A DNA stretch of 64,000 nucleotides from Streptomyces sp. SID12501. Lineage in GTDB: Bacteria; Actinomycetota; Actinomycetes; Streptomycetales; Streptomycetaceae. The notes beneath the pieces are model-generated. The model saw only the letters and a program-made list of their open reading frames with translations. It was not told where the DNA came from and did no database searches. Of the stretch, positions 7,124-15,522 are shown piece by piece; the stretch's first letter is position 1, and each line of letters starts with the position of its first letter. The stretch is from the NCBI RefSeq assembly GCF_010550245.1, contig NZ_JAAGLU010000013.1:124001-188000 (forward strand), in the 5' to 3' direction. Position numbers and translations under genes: made by a program.

Positions 7124-8146
7124 CTAGGAATTTCCATGAGTTCCGTTCCGCATGCGGAAGAACCCTTTCCAGCTCGACCCGCGCTTTTCCGGGGCGAGAG
7201 ATTCGGTGATGCCACTGGCGCCGGGATCGCGGCGGGGCAGGATGGGAGCGGGAGCGCGCGGCAGCGCGTCGGAGGCGAGGACGGCTGCCAGCGCGGCGAC
7301 AACCGCGGGGTCGACGTACGGGGGCGGCGGAGGTGGCGGTGGCGCGGGCGGCGCCGGTGGCCTGCGCTGCCGCAGGCCCTCCTCCGGCAGCCGTACGACC
7401 GGGAGCGGCGCGGCCCCCGCGTCGCACTCCAGGAGCCCGGCACCGAGCATCCGCGCCAGCTCGACCGTCACCGTGTACACCCCCCGGCCGGTCCGGAACG
7501 CGAGGTCACGGGCGGTCCGGCGACCGTCGGCCTGGGCCAGCAACTCCTGCTGTACGGGGGTGAGTTGCCCCTCGCTCACGGCGACCGGCACCGAACTCGG
7601 GCTCGGGCGCTCACGGTTCGGGCGTACCGGGTGGGGCAGGGCGGCGAGGGCGGCCAGTTTGCGGTTGGCGTCCTGGAGGAGGCGGATCGGCCCCTCGCCC
7701 ACCGGAACGGGGGCGAGCGGCTCGGCCCCGGGGTCGCGCTCGCAGGTGTCCACCCGGCCGGCGACGACCGCGAAGACGGCGTCCCGTAACGCCATCATGC
7801 AGACGACCCGCAGCTGGGCGGCGCCCGCGTACCCGTGCCTGATCAGTTCCGCGCCCGGCCAGCGCGCTCCCCCGGCCTCGCGCACCAGCTCGGCCCAGTC
7901 CTCACCGCTGATCCGGCGGGAGCGCAGAAGCAGGGCCTCCGGGCCCGGGGCGCCCGGGCTCTCGACGCCGACGACGAGTCCGCGCCGGAGATGGAAGGTC
8001 CCGCCGGGACTGCCGGTTGCGCGCAGCGCCCCGGTGAACTCCTCGCGCCCGCATTCGGCCAGGGCGTTCAGCAGCAGGTCGTAGCCGATCCGGCCAAGGG
8101 AATCCGGAGATGCGTGTGCGGATACGGAATCGCGGATGACCGACAT
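7124..8146 (-). CDS. DUF4388 domain protein, proline-rich C-terminus
   Basis: About 340 residues. The N-terminal half carries the DUF4388 pattern (FTGALRATGSPGGTFHLRRG, VGVESPGAPGPEALLLRSRRISGEDW). The middle (residues ~195-245, LTPVQQELLAQADGRRTARDLAFRTGRGVYTVTVELARMLGAGLLE) resembles a winged-helix unit as in the family's DNA-binding-like proteins. A proline tract (PPAPPAPPPPPPPPYVDP) links to a short tail. The ATG at 8146 is preferred over the GTG at 8149, since the AAGGGGAG site lies right before both. It is the first gene of the operon with two roadblock proteins; a sensory or gliding/cell-polarity-type signalling role is suggested by the family only. Confidence 0.8.
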   Translation of the reverse strand: MSVIRDSVSAHASPDSLGRIGYDLLLNALAECGREEFTGALRATGSPGGTFHLRRGLVVGVESPGAPGPEALLLRSRRISGEDWAELVREAGGARWPGAELIRHGYAGAAQLRVVCMMALRDAVFAVVAGRVDTCERDPGAEPLAPVPVGEGPIRLLQDANRKLAALAALPHPVRPNRERPSPSSVPVAVSEGQLTPVQQELLAQADGRRTARDLAFRTGRGVYTVTVELARMLGAGLLECDAGAAPLPVVRLPEEGLRQRRPPAPPAPPPPPPPPYVDPAVVAALAAVLASDALPRAPAPILPRRDPGASGITESLAPEKRGSSWKGFFRMRNGTHGNS

Positions 8147-8339
8147 CACTCCCCTTGGCCTTGCTCATCGGCATTTCGCACATACGCCTGACGCGTAGCA
8201 CTGAGGGGGTATGTGTATCAGTCCGGGCGCATATTCAGACCGGGGTCTTGTTACCTGACGGAAGTTGAAATCTCTCGCCGTTCAACGGTCTTTGTTCGAC
8301 GCTCATTTGATCGAACTGTCACCTGTTTCAGTCATCTGT

Positions 8340-9293
8340 TCAGTCGCCCCACACCCGTACCGGCAACGGCCTCAGCGCCTCCCGCAGGGCCGCCGCCAGT
8401 TCCTCGTACTCCACGCCCCGCACGGCGCCCGCGCGCATCGCGAGGCCGATCCGGCGGGTCGGGGCCGGGGCGGCGAAGCGGCCGGTGCTGAGCTGGTCGC
8501 TGCGGCCCGTCTCGACCTTGACGGCGGTGTGCGGCAGCAGCGTCACACCGAGGCCGCCGGCCACGAGCTGGACGAGGGTGGACAGACCGGCGGCCGTGGT
8601 GGAGGCGGGGGCGTCCGCACGCCCGGCCTCCCGGCAGATGTCGAGCGCCTGGTCGCGCAGACAGTGCCCTTCGTCCAGGAGGAGCAGGTCGAGTTCGCGC
8701 AGCGCCTCGCGCGGGATGTCCGTATGCCCGCCGAGGGGATGACCGAGGGGCGTGACGAGCACGAAGTCCTCGTCGAATAGGGGGAGTTCGAGGATGCCGG
8801 GCAGCCCGGTCGGGACGGCGATCAGAAGCAGGTCGAGGCGGCCGGTGGTGAGTCCGTCGAGGAGTCCGGCGGTCTGCTCCTCGTGGACCTGGAGGTCGAG
8901 GTCCGGGTAGCGGTCGTGGACGAGGCGCAGGACGGTGGGCAGGAGGTAGGGCGCGACGGTCGGGATCACCCCGAGCCGCAGGGCCCCGGTGAAGGGCGCG
9001 CGCACGGCCTCGGCCTCCTCCATCAGCGCGGCGACCGACTCCAGCACGGCCCGGGCCCGTACGGCGAGCCGCTCACCGGCGGGCGACAGCAGCACCTTGC
9101 GGGTGGTGCGCTCCACCAGGGTGACACCGAGTGCCTCCTCCAGCGCGGAGACGGCACCCGAGAGCGCGGGCTGGCTCATGCCGATCGCGGCGGCCGCGTC
9201 CCGGAAGTGCAGATGCTCGGCGACGGCGACGAAGGCACGCAGCTGCGCGAGACTGGGCCGGCGGCGCCCGTCGGTGTTCCTGGCGGCGGCCAT
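8340..9293 (-). CDS. oxyR: OxyR-type LysR family peroxide sensor
   Basis: A 317-residue LysR regulator. The N-terminal winged helix is SLAQLRAFVAVAEHLHFRDAAAAIGMSQPALS. In the effector domain, GHCLRDQALDICREAG places Cys211 and Cys220 nine residues apart, matching the spacing of the redox-active pair (Cys199/Cys208) of E. coli OxyR, so direct peroxide sensing by disulfide formation is expected. I use the ATG at 9293; a GTG two codons upstream is possible. It is divergent from ahpD, its usual regulatory target region, but ahpC, normally between them, is absent. Confidence 0.92.
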   Translation of the reverse strand: MAAARNTDGRRRPSLAQLRAFVAVAEHLHFRDAAAAIGMSQPALSGAVSALEEALGVTLVERTTRKVLLSPAGERLAVRARAVLESVAALMEEAEAVRAPFTGALRLGVIPTVAPYLLPTVLRLVHDRYPDLDLQVHEEQTAGLLDGLTTGRLDLLLIAVPTGLPGILELPLFDEDFVLVTPLGHPLGGHTDIPREALRELDLLLLDEGHCLRDQALDICREAGRADAPASTTAAGLSTLVQLVAGGLGVTLLPHTAVKVETGRSDQLSTGRFAAPAPTRRIGLAMRAGAVRGVEYEELAAALREALRPLPVRVWGD

Positions 9294-9313
9294 GCCCACA
9301 CCCGTTCCCTTTG

Positions 9314-9371
9314 ACTGACAGGTTCCACTGACAGGTTCCGTCGAGAGCTTTCACTGATAGCTTTCACTGAT
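9314..9371. repeat. Two adjacent 13-bp tandem duplications in the oxyR-ahpD promoter region
   Basis: ACTGACAGGTTCC is present twice back to back (9314-9326, 9327-9339) and AGCTTTCACTGAT twice back to back (9346-9358, 9359-9371). They occupy most of the 127-bp space between the two divergent genes, where OxyR would be expected to bind. On the minus strand the second pair reads CTATCAGTGAAAGCT. Confidence 0.7.
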
Positions 9372-9420
9372 CAACACAACCGAGTGTAGCGATTCCTCTG
9401 ATCAATGGTGGTGAGTGGGT

Positions 9421-9954
9421 ATGGGCCTCGCGGAACTGAAGTCCGCCCTGCCGGACTTCGCGGCGGACCTGCGCCTCAACCTGGAGTCGGTCGTCGACCG
9501 CTCCGGGCTCACCGGGCAGCAGCTGTGGGGCACCGTGCTGGTGTGCGCGATCGCCTCCCGCTCGCCGCGTGTGCTGCGCGAGCTGGGTCCGGAAGCCAGG
9601 ACGCGTCTGACGCCCGAGGCGTACAGGGCCGCCCGGTCGACCGCCGCCGTGATGGCGATGAACAACGTCTTCCACCACACCCGCCATCTGCTCTCCGACC
9701 CGGAGTACGGGCGGCTGCGCCCCGGTCTGCGGGCGAACGCGCTCCGTGACCCGGGCGTCGAGCGGACCGACGTCGAGCTGTGGTCGGTGGCGGTGTCGGC
9801 GATCAACGGCTGCGGCGCCTGTCTGGACGCGCACGAGCGGGTGCTGCGAAGTGCCGGCGCCGGCAGGGAGACGGTGCAGGAGGCGTTCAGGATCGCGGCG
9901 GTCGTCCAGGCCGTCGGCACGACACTGGACGCGGAGGCGATCCTCGCCGAGTAG
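9421..9954 (+). CDS. ahpD: Alkyl hydroperoxide reductase AhpD
   Basis: A 177-residue AhpD/CMD family protein. The catalytic set is complete: Glu119, Cys131-Gly-Ala-Cys134 and His138 in DVELWSVAVSAINGCGACLDAHERVLR, at positions essentially equal to those of M. tuberculosis AhpD (Glu118, Cys130, Cys133, His137). In actinobacteria AhpD passes electrons to AhpC, but no ahpC is adjacent, so it must work with a peroxiredoxin encoded elsewhere or through its own weak peroxidase activity. Start ATG 9421; a GTG at 9415 is an alternative. The upstream ribosome-binding site (GGTGGTGAG) is weak. Confidence 0.92.
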   Translation: MGLAELKSALPDFAADLRLNLESVVDRSGLTGQQLWGTVLVCAIASRSPRVLRELGPEARTRLTPEAYRAARSTAAVMAMNNVFHHTRHLLSDPEYGRLRPGLRANALRDPGVERTDVELWSVAVSAINGCGACLDAHERVLRSAGAGRETVQEAFRIAAVVQAVGTTLDAEAILAE

Positions 9955-10101
9955 GCGATCACGGGCGGGGCGGCGCGGAACGGGTGACTGGACGCGGCAG
10001 GCGGTACGTCCGACAATGGGCGCACCCTCACTCCGTTCGTCGCCGCCTTCGTCGTACCGGCCGCGAGGACTGCCTTTCTCCGACTGAGGGAGCCACCCGC
10101 A

Positions 10102-11040
10102 ATGACCGTCGCCCTGGCGCTGATGGCCGCCGTCGCCCTGACCGCCGCCGCTGTCCTGCCACGTGTGCTGACCCGGGCCGGCTGGCCCGACCGGGAACCC
10201 GTGCTCGGGCTGTGGGTGTGGCAGTGCCTGGTCGCCACCGTGCTGGTGTGCTGCCTCGCCGCGCTGCTGCTGGGCACGACGGCCGCGTTCGGGACCGTCC
10301 GGGCCCACGCCTTCGCCCCGGCACCGCCCTCGGTCACCGCCGCCTACGAGCTGGGGCGGACGCCCGTCTGGCTCACCGTACTGACGCTGCTGCTGGCCTG
10401 CGGGGCGGCCTGGACGGTCGCCATGCTCGCCCGGGAACTCGCCGAGGCACGCAGGCGGCGTCGGCTGCGGCGCGTACACCTGCGGGAGCGCGCGCCGGAC
10501 CTGCCCGCCGGTTTCCCGGCCGCCAAGGGGCCGCTGCTGGTCCTGGAGGACGAGTATCCCGACGCCTGGCTGCTGTCCGGCCCGACGCCCCAACTCGTCG
10601 TCACCACGGGCGCGTTGCGCCGGCTGTCCGACCACGAGCTGGACGCCGTACTCGCCCATGAACTCGGTCATGCCCGCGCCCGCCACGACTGGCTGCTGCA
10701 TCTCTCGCAGGCGCTGGCCACCGGCTTCCCGCGCGTACCGGTCTTCGCGCACTTCCGGGACCAGACGCACCGCCTGGTCGAACTGGCCGCCGACGACACC
10801 GCGTCCCGGCGCTGCGGCCACCGCACCACCGCGCTCGCCCTGATCGAACTCAACCGGCACCGGGGCGTGTTGTCCTGCGCCTGCACCCGCGGGCAGCTGG
10901 GCGACCGGGTCGAGCGTCTCCTCGCGCCCCCGCCGCGCCTGGACGCCCCCTACCGCGCGGCGACGACGCTCGCGGCGGCGTTGGCGCCGCTGATCCCGCT
11001 GCTGATCGCCATGGGCCCGGCCCTGAAGGTGCTCAGCTGA
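10102..11040 (+). CDS. M56 (BlaR1-like) family membrane metallopeptidase
   Basis: A 312-residue integral membrane zinc protease. Four hydrophobic segments (about residues 2-20, 36-60, 88-110 and 285-308) frame a cytoplasmic protease domain with the zinc motif HELGH at residues 186-190 and the likely third ligand Glu227 in RLVELAADDTA. The sensor domain of BlaR1/MecR1 is missing, as in most Streptomyces M56 proteins. These genes usually follow a BlaI/MecI-type repressor that the protease cleaves; none is present upstream. The ATG at 10102 follows GAGGGAGCCACCCGCA. Confidence 0.85.
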   Translation: MTVALALMAAVALTAAAVLPRVLTRAGWPDREPVLGLWVWQCLVATVLVCCLAALLLGTTAAFGTVRAHAFAPAPPSVTAAYELGRTPVWLTVLTLLLACGAAWTVAMLARELAEARRRRRLRRVHLRERAPDLPAGFPAAKGPLLVLEDEYPDAWLLSGPTPQLVVTTGALRRLSDHELDAVLAHELGHARARHDWLLHLSQALATGFPRVPVFAHFRDQTHRLVELAADDTASRRCGHRTTALALIELNRHRGVLSCACTRGQLGDRVERLLAPPPRLDAPYRAATTLAAALAPLIPLLIAMGPALKVLS

Positions 11041-11064
11041 CCGATCGGCCCACCGACCGACCGC

Positions 11065-12534
11065 CTACTGAGCCGGGCCGGACGGCGGAGAGCCCTGTTC
11101 GGGCCGTGGAGCCTCGTCGGGCGGCTGGGTCCGGGCTTGCTGCTCGGTCTGCTGTTGCGCCTTCGTCAGGGCGATGTCCACCGCCGTGGCTCCGTGTGGC
11201 CGCGGTGAGTGGCGCAGCACGTCCGTCGCGTTGTTGTACGCCTGGGAGTACACGCGCAGATAGCCGACGACCGTGTTCGTCACCGCGACCAGCGGTACGG
11301 CGACCACCGCGCCGCCGATCCCCGCCACCATGCCGCCCGCCGCCACGGACAGCACCACCGCCAGCGGGTGGACCCGGACCGCACGGCCCAGGATGAACGG
11401 CTGCAGGACGTGACCCTCGATCTGCTGCACGGCCAGCACCACCGCGATCACCAGCACCGCCGTGAAGACGCCCTGGGTCACCAGCGCCACCACCACCGCC
11501 AGGGCGCCCGAGGCGACGGCGCCGACGAGCGGGATGAAGGAGAACAGGAAGATGAACACGGCCAGCGGGACGGCCATCGGCACGTCAAGGAAGTAGATGC
11601 CGATACCGATGAAGATGGCGTCGATCAGAGCCACTATCACCGTGCCCCGCACATACGCCGTCAGCGTGCGCCACGCTCGCGGGCCCGCGCCGGCGACACC
11701 GGGCCGGGCCGCCGCCGGGACCAGCTTCAGCGTCCACTCCCAGATGCGCTTGCCGTCGTAGAGGAGGAAGAGAGTCGAGAAGGCGGCCAGCAGTATGCCG
11801 GTCAGCGCCTCGACGATGACCGTGACGCCCTCCAGGCCCATCGACGTGATCGAGTCCGTGTTGGCGCCGACCGCCTCGCGCAGGTTCTCGGCGATCTTGT
11901 TGATCTGCTTGTCGGTGACGTGGAAGGGGCTCTTGAGCAGCCAGTTGCGCAGCTCGTCGATGCCGTCCTGGACCTGGTCGGCGAGGTTGTCGATGTTCTC
12001 CATGACCTGCCAGGTCACGAACCAGCCCATCAGTCCCATCACGACGAACCCGAGGATCGCGGTGAGCGCGGTCGCGGGGCCGCGCGGCATGCCCCACCGG
12101 GTGAGGCGGGCGACCGTGGGCTGGAGCAGTGCGGTGATGAGCAGCGCCACCACGAAGGCGAAGACCACGAGTTGCACCGCGCTGATGACCCGCATCAGCA
12201 CCCAGAGGGTGCCCGCGAGCACCAGCAGCCGCCAGCCCGCCTCGGCAGCGACCCGTACGCCCCACGGGACGACGTGGGCGGGTTCGGGCCGGACGGCGAG
12301 CACGCCAGGACCCGTAGGGGTGGTGGTGGTAGCCGCGCGGGGAGGCTGTTCCTCCGCTTCGAACCCGTGCCGGTGCTCGGGCGGTGAGGTGTCCGGCGGT
12401 GACGGAGTGCCGTACGACGGGTCCCCGTCGTCCGCGTGCTCCTTCTCCACCTCGGCCCGGCGTGCGTCCAGCCGCTCACCCATCTCGGTGAGCCGGACAC
12501 CGACCCGGCCGAGCCACTGCGGCACTCTCGACAT
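11065..12534 (-). CDS. AI-2E family transporter (PerM/TqsA-like)
   Basis: A 489-residue membrane protein. After a charged N-terminal tail of about 95 residues come the typical eight-helix AI-2E/PerM features: two helices (LLVLAGTLWVLMRVISAVQL, LVVFAFVVALLITALLQPTV), a helix before a long periplasmic helical region, and after a further helix the block FLFSFIPLVGAVASGALAVV and LAVQQIEGHVLQPFILG, which is the family signature. The substrate cannot be told; members export diverse small molecules or ions. I chose the ATG at 12534 (MSRVPQW), preceded by GAGGGCGG, over one at 12582. Confidence 0.87.
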   Translation of the reverse strand: MSRVPQWLGRVGVRLTEMGERLDARRAEVEKEHADDGDPSYGTPSPPDTSPPEHRHGFEAEEQPPRAATTTTPTGPGVLAVRPEPAHVVPWGVRVAAEAGWRLLVLAGTLWVLMRVISAVQLVVFAFVVALLITALLQPTVARLTRWGMPRGPATALTAILGFVVMGLMGWFVTWQVMENIDNLADQVQDGIDELRNWLLKSPFHVTDKQINKIAENLREAVGANTDSITSMGLEGVTVIVEALTGILLAAFSTLFLLYDGKRIWEWTLKLVPAAARPGVAGAGPRAWRTLTAYVRGTVIVALIDAIFIGIGIYFLDVPMAVPLAVFIFLFSFIPLVGAVASGALAVVVALVTQGVFTAVLVIAVVLAVQQIEGHVLQPFILGRAVRVHPLAVVLSVAAGGMVAGIGGAVVAVPLVAVTNTVVGYLRVYSQAYNNATDVLRHSPRPHGATAVDIALTKAQQQTEQQARTQPPDEAPRPEQGSPPSGPAQ

Positions 12535-12635
12535 GATCCGCCCTCGTCCCCCGTATCTCCCTCTGCCCATCCCTCTCCCCAAAGCCTCCGGAGCCTCGGG
12601 AGCAGCGGTCCAACATCCGACCGTACATGGCCGAA

Positions 12636-12662
12636 GCCCCTCACCGAAGGACGGTGAGGGGC
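12636..12662 (-). terminator. Terminator after the SLT-like gene
   Basis: GCCCCTCACC (12636-12645) and GGTGAGGGGC (12653-12662) form a perfect 10-bp stem with a 7-base loop, 25 bp downstream of the stop of the minus-strand SLT-like gene and upstream of the start of the AI-2E gene. Confidence 0.75.
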
Positions 12663-12687
12663 TCGGAAAGGTTGAGACGACTGAGAC

Positions 12688-13383
12688 TCAGTACCAGTTG
12701 TTGGCCTGCCAGAAGTTCCACGCGCCGCACGGGCTGCCGTAGCGGCCGTCCATGTAGCTCAGGCCCCACTTGATCTGGGTGGCCGGGTTCGTCGCCCAGT
12801 CGGCACCCGCCGAGGACATCTTGGAACCCGGAAGCGCCTGCACGAGACCGAACGCGTCGGAACTGGGGTTGTCCGCCTGGTAGTTCCAGCTGGACTCGTG
12901 GTCCACGATGTTGCTGAAGCACTGGAACTGGTCGGCCGGGACGATCTGGCGCGCCATGTCCTGGACTTCGGAGACGGAGTACGAGGCCTGCACCGGGAAG
13001 CTGGACGCGTCACGCGTCGCGGAGCGGCTGGCCGCCTCTTCCGCTTCCTTGCGCGCCTTCGCATCGGCCTCGGCCTTCTCGGCGGCCTTCTGCTTGGTCA
13101 CCGCGTCCTTGGCAGCCTGCTTGCGGGCAGACTCCTCGGCGTCCTTCTTGGCGGTGGCGTCTGCGGCGATGGCCTGGAAGTCGGCCTGCTGCGTCAGGGA
13201 GGCGGTCTGCACCTCTGCCTGAGAACCCACGGGAATGTCCGTGAGCAGCGTGGTGTCGGCTACCAAGGCCTCGGCGTCGTTGGGGGTCCCGGTGCTGCCC
13301 GAGGCCACACCTGTAACTGCGCCGACAGCGGTGACCGCGGTGGCCGAGGCCACTGCGAGTCCCCGGACCGAAATCCGGCTCAC
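12688..13383 (-). CDS. Secreted SLT-like (lysozyme-fold) protein
   Basis: A 231-residue exported protein. The signal peptide is SRISVRGLAVASATAVTAVG and following Ala-rich residues; a Lys/Glu/Ala-rich coiled coil (residues ~75-125) leads to a C-terminal domain with the transglycosylase pattern CFSNIVDHESSWNYQADNPSSDAFGLVQALPGSKM, where the Glu of DHESSW is the likely catalytic acid, ending in GAWNFWQANNWY. Its role is probably cell-wall remodelling. The GTG at 13383 is chosen because GGAAGG lies five bases upstream; an ATG at 13401 would put that site inside the gene. Confidence 0.87.
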   Translation of the reverse strand: MSRISVRGLAVASATAVTAVGAVTGVASGSTGTPNDAEALVADTTLLTDIPVGSQAEVQTASLTQQADFQAIAADATAKKDAEESARKQAAKDAVTKQKAAEKAEADAKARKEAEEAASRSATRDASSFPVQASYSVSEVQDMARQIVPADQFQCFSNIVDHESSWNYQADNPSSDAFGLVQALPGSKMSSAGADWATNPATQIKWGLSYMDGRYGSPCGAWNFWQANNWY

Positions 13384-13840
13384 ACGGTTTCCTTCCAGCA
13401 TCGCCCGCTTCGGTGACCCTGGCGGACGCAATCTTGCCCCCAAGACACTGGTCTCCCAACTGCGCGGTCACGGGAGACACGGGCCCGATGGGCAACTCCT
13501 TTAAGGGGAGCGCCGCGTGGTGCGCGGGCGGCATACGACGACGGTATGGAGTTGAAGGTGGTGCTTCGGTGCTGCCGTACTACTGGCGGTACAGATGTGT
13601 CGTATGCGGGGCCTGACAGGAGTGAGACTCTGCCGCACCCGGACGTCGGGTGGCAATTCTGAGTTGCGTGTGAAAGCTCACACCTCGTTTGCCCCAGGTG
13701 ATTTGAGGAAAGCCGCAGACGCGGAAGCGCCGCCCGGCTAGGCTCTTCGCCTTTGCCGGACGGCGCCCTTTCTGTGAACTCCACGGCAACCGGGCACAAT
13801 TGCCCAATTGCCTGATGGGGTCCCTATCCTCCCAACAGGG
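13384..13840. other. 457-bp intergenic region upstream of the SLT-like gene
   Basis: It contains the SLT-like gene's promoter and leader and the end of the phoH transcript. A 7-bp stem (GTCTCCC 13451-13457, GGGAGAC 13472-13478) forms a leader hairpin on the minus strand. I looked for the conserved c-di-AMP riboswitch core known from some Streptomyces cell-wall hydrolase leaders and did not see it. No coding potential recognised. Confidence 0.5.
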
Positions 13841-15163
13841 TCAGATGTGCCCGTCCTCCAGCATTTCGGTCACCAGGGCCGCGATCTGGGACCGCTCGGA
13901 CCTGTTGAGGGTGACGTGCGCGAAGAGCGGGTGCCCCTTCAGCTTCTCGACGACGGCTACGACACCGTCGTAGCGGCCGACCCGTAGATTGTCCCGTTGC
14001 GCCACGTCATGGGTGAGAATCACCCGGGAGTTGGAGCCGATTCGGGACAGCACGGTGAGCAGGACGTTCCGCTCCAGTGACTGCGCCTCGTCCACGATCA
14101 CGAACGCGTCGTGGAGCGACCGGCCGCGGATGTGGGTGAGGGGCAGCACTTCGAGCATGCCGCGCGCGGTGATCTCCTCGATGACCTCGCGGCTGGTGAC
14201 CGCGGACAGCGTGTCGAAGACCGCCTGGGCCCAGGGGCCCATCTTCTCGGACTCGGAGCCGGGCAGATAGCCGAGCTCCTGCCCGCCCACCGCGTACAGC
14301 GGCCGGAAGACCATCACCTTCTGGTGCTGCCGCCGCTCCAGCACGGCCTCCAGGCCGGCGCACAGCGCGAGCGCCGACTTGCCGGTACCGGCCCGGCCGC
14401 CCATCGACACGATCCCGATGTCCGGATCGAGAAGGATGTCGAGCGCGATCCGCTGCTCGGCGCTCCTCCCCTTGATACCGAACACCTCGCGATCCCCGCG
14501 TACGAGACGGACGTTGCCCTCGGCCGTGACGCGCCCCAGGGCCTTGCCACGCTCCGACTGGATCGTCAGACCGGTGTGCACCGGCAGTTCGGCCGCCTCG
14601 GGGACGAAGACGTGTCCCTCCTCGAAGAGAAGGTCCACCTGTTCGCCCGCCAGGGTCAGTTCGGACATTCCGGTCCAGCCGGAGGAGCCCGTGATGGCCA
14701 GCTCCGCGCGGTACTCCTCGGCGAGGAGCCCGACGGACGAGGCCTTGATCCTGAGCGGCAGGTCCTTCGACACGACCGTGACGTCGTACCCCTCGGCCTG
14801 CAGGTTGCGGGCGACCGCGAGGATGCGGGAGTCGTTGTCCCCCAGGCGATAGCCGCTTGGCAGCACGCTGGGGTCCGAGTGGTTGAGCTCGACACGGAGA
14901 GTCCCACCCAGCTCCCCGATCGGAATCGGGGCGTCGAGTCGGCCGAACCGGACCCGGAACTCGTCCAGCATGCGCAGGGCCTGCCGGGCGAAGTAGCCGA
15001 GTTCGGGATGGTGCCGTTTGGCCTCCAACTCCGTGACCACGACGATCGGCAGCACGACTTCGTGCTCCTCGAAGCGGTTCAGGGCGCCTGGGTCGGCCAG
15101 CAGGACGCTGGTGTCGATGACATAGGTGCGCCGGTCTGGCATACGGCGCTTTGTGCTGGTCAC
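13841..15163 (-). CDS. PhoH family protein with N-terminal PIN domain
   Basis: A 440-residue cytoplasmic protein. The PIN-like nuclease domain occupies about residues 10-150 (YVIDTSVLLADP with an acidic active-site residue, VVTELEAKRH, LGDNDSRILAVARNL), followed by a linker and the PhoH ATPase domain with Walker A GRAGTGKSAL and Walker B AFVIVDEAQ. PhoH2-type proteins combine RNA helicase and ribonuclease activities. The likely start is a GTG at 15163 (MTSTKRRMPDRRTYV), with a second GTG immediately before it and GAGGGGG about 12 bases upstream. Monocistronic as far as can be seen. Confidence 0.9.
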   Translation of the reverse strand: MTSTKRRMPDRRTYVIDTSVLLADPGALNRFEEHEVVLPIVVVTELEAKRHHPELGYFARQALRMLDEFRVRFGRLDAPIPIGELGGTLRVELNHSDPSVLPSGYRLGDNDSRILAVARNLQAEGYDVTVVSKDLPLRIKASSVGLLAEEYRAELAITGSSGWTGMSELTLAGEQVDLLFEEGHVFVPEAAELPVHTGLTIQSERGKALGRVTAEGNVRLVRGDREVFGIKGRSAEQRIALDILLDPDIGIVSMGGRAGTGKSALALCAGLEAVLERRQHQKVMVFRPLYAVGGQELGYLPGSESEKMGPWAQAVFDTLSAVTSREVIEEITARGMLEVLPLTHIRGRSLHDAFVIVDEAQSLERNVLLTVLSRIGSNSRVILTHDVAQRDNLRVGRYDGVVAVVEKLKGHPLFAHVTLNRSERSQIAALVTEMLEDGHI

Positions 15164-15522
15164 CACGGAAGGACGTACCCCCTCGGATGAGGTCGGGGAG
15201 CGACGAAGGAGATCTGGACCGGTCGACGGCCCCAATGCGCGGGCCGAGAACCGGCCCTCCGCCTGTTCGCCCGTGCTGTGACCACACGGTCGGGCTGGTG
15301 CAAAGGGCCTCCCGGGCGGACGGCCCCGTGCCGTCTGCTGAGATACGACACCCGTGGTTCGGGCGTCGACCTGCTTGGCTTATGCCCTCGAACATGCGCG
15401 GCCATGCCACACCGCATGGCGGCGCGCTGGTGAACTCCTTGTTACTTCTGTCCCAGAGGGGGTGATTCTCACGCCGGGGGCCACTCGGGGGCGGCCCGGC
15501 CGGGGCCCGGATCGGGCCGGGT
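15164..15522. other. 359-bp intergenic region between phoH and uppS
   Basis: It holds the phoH promoter and the uppS terminator. A stem CGGCCCG (15492-15498) / CGGGCCG (15513-15519) lies directly after the uppS stop on the minus strand. No gene recognised in the rest. Confidence 0.5.

Noticed and set aside
13384..13620. Possible c-di-AMP riboswitch before the SLT-like gene
   Set aside because: Such switches precede some Streptomyces cell-wall hydrolase genes, but the conserved core sequences were not found here; only a 7-bp stem is visible.
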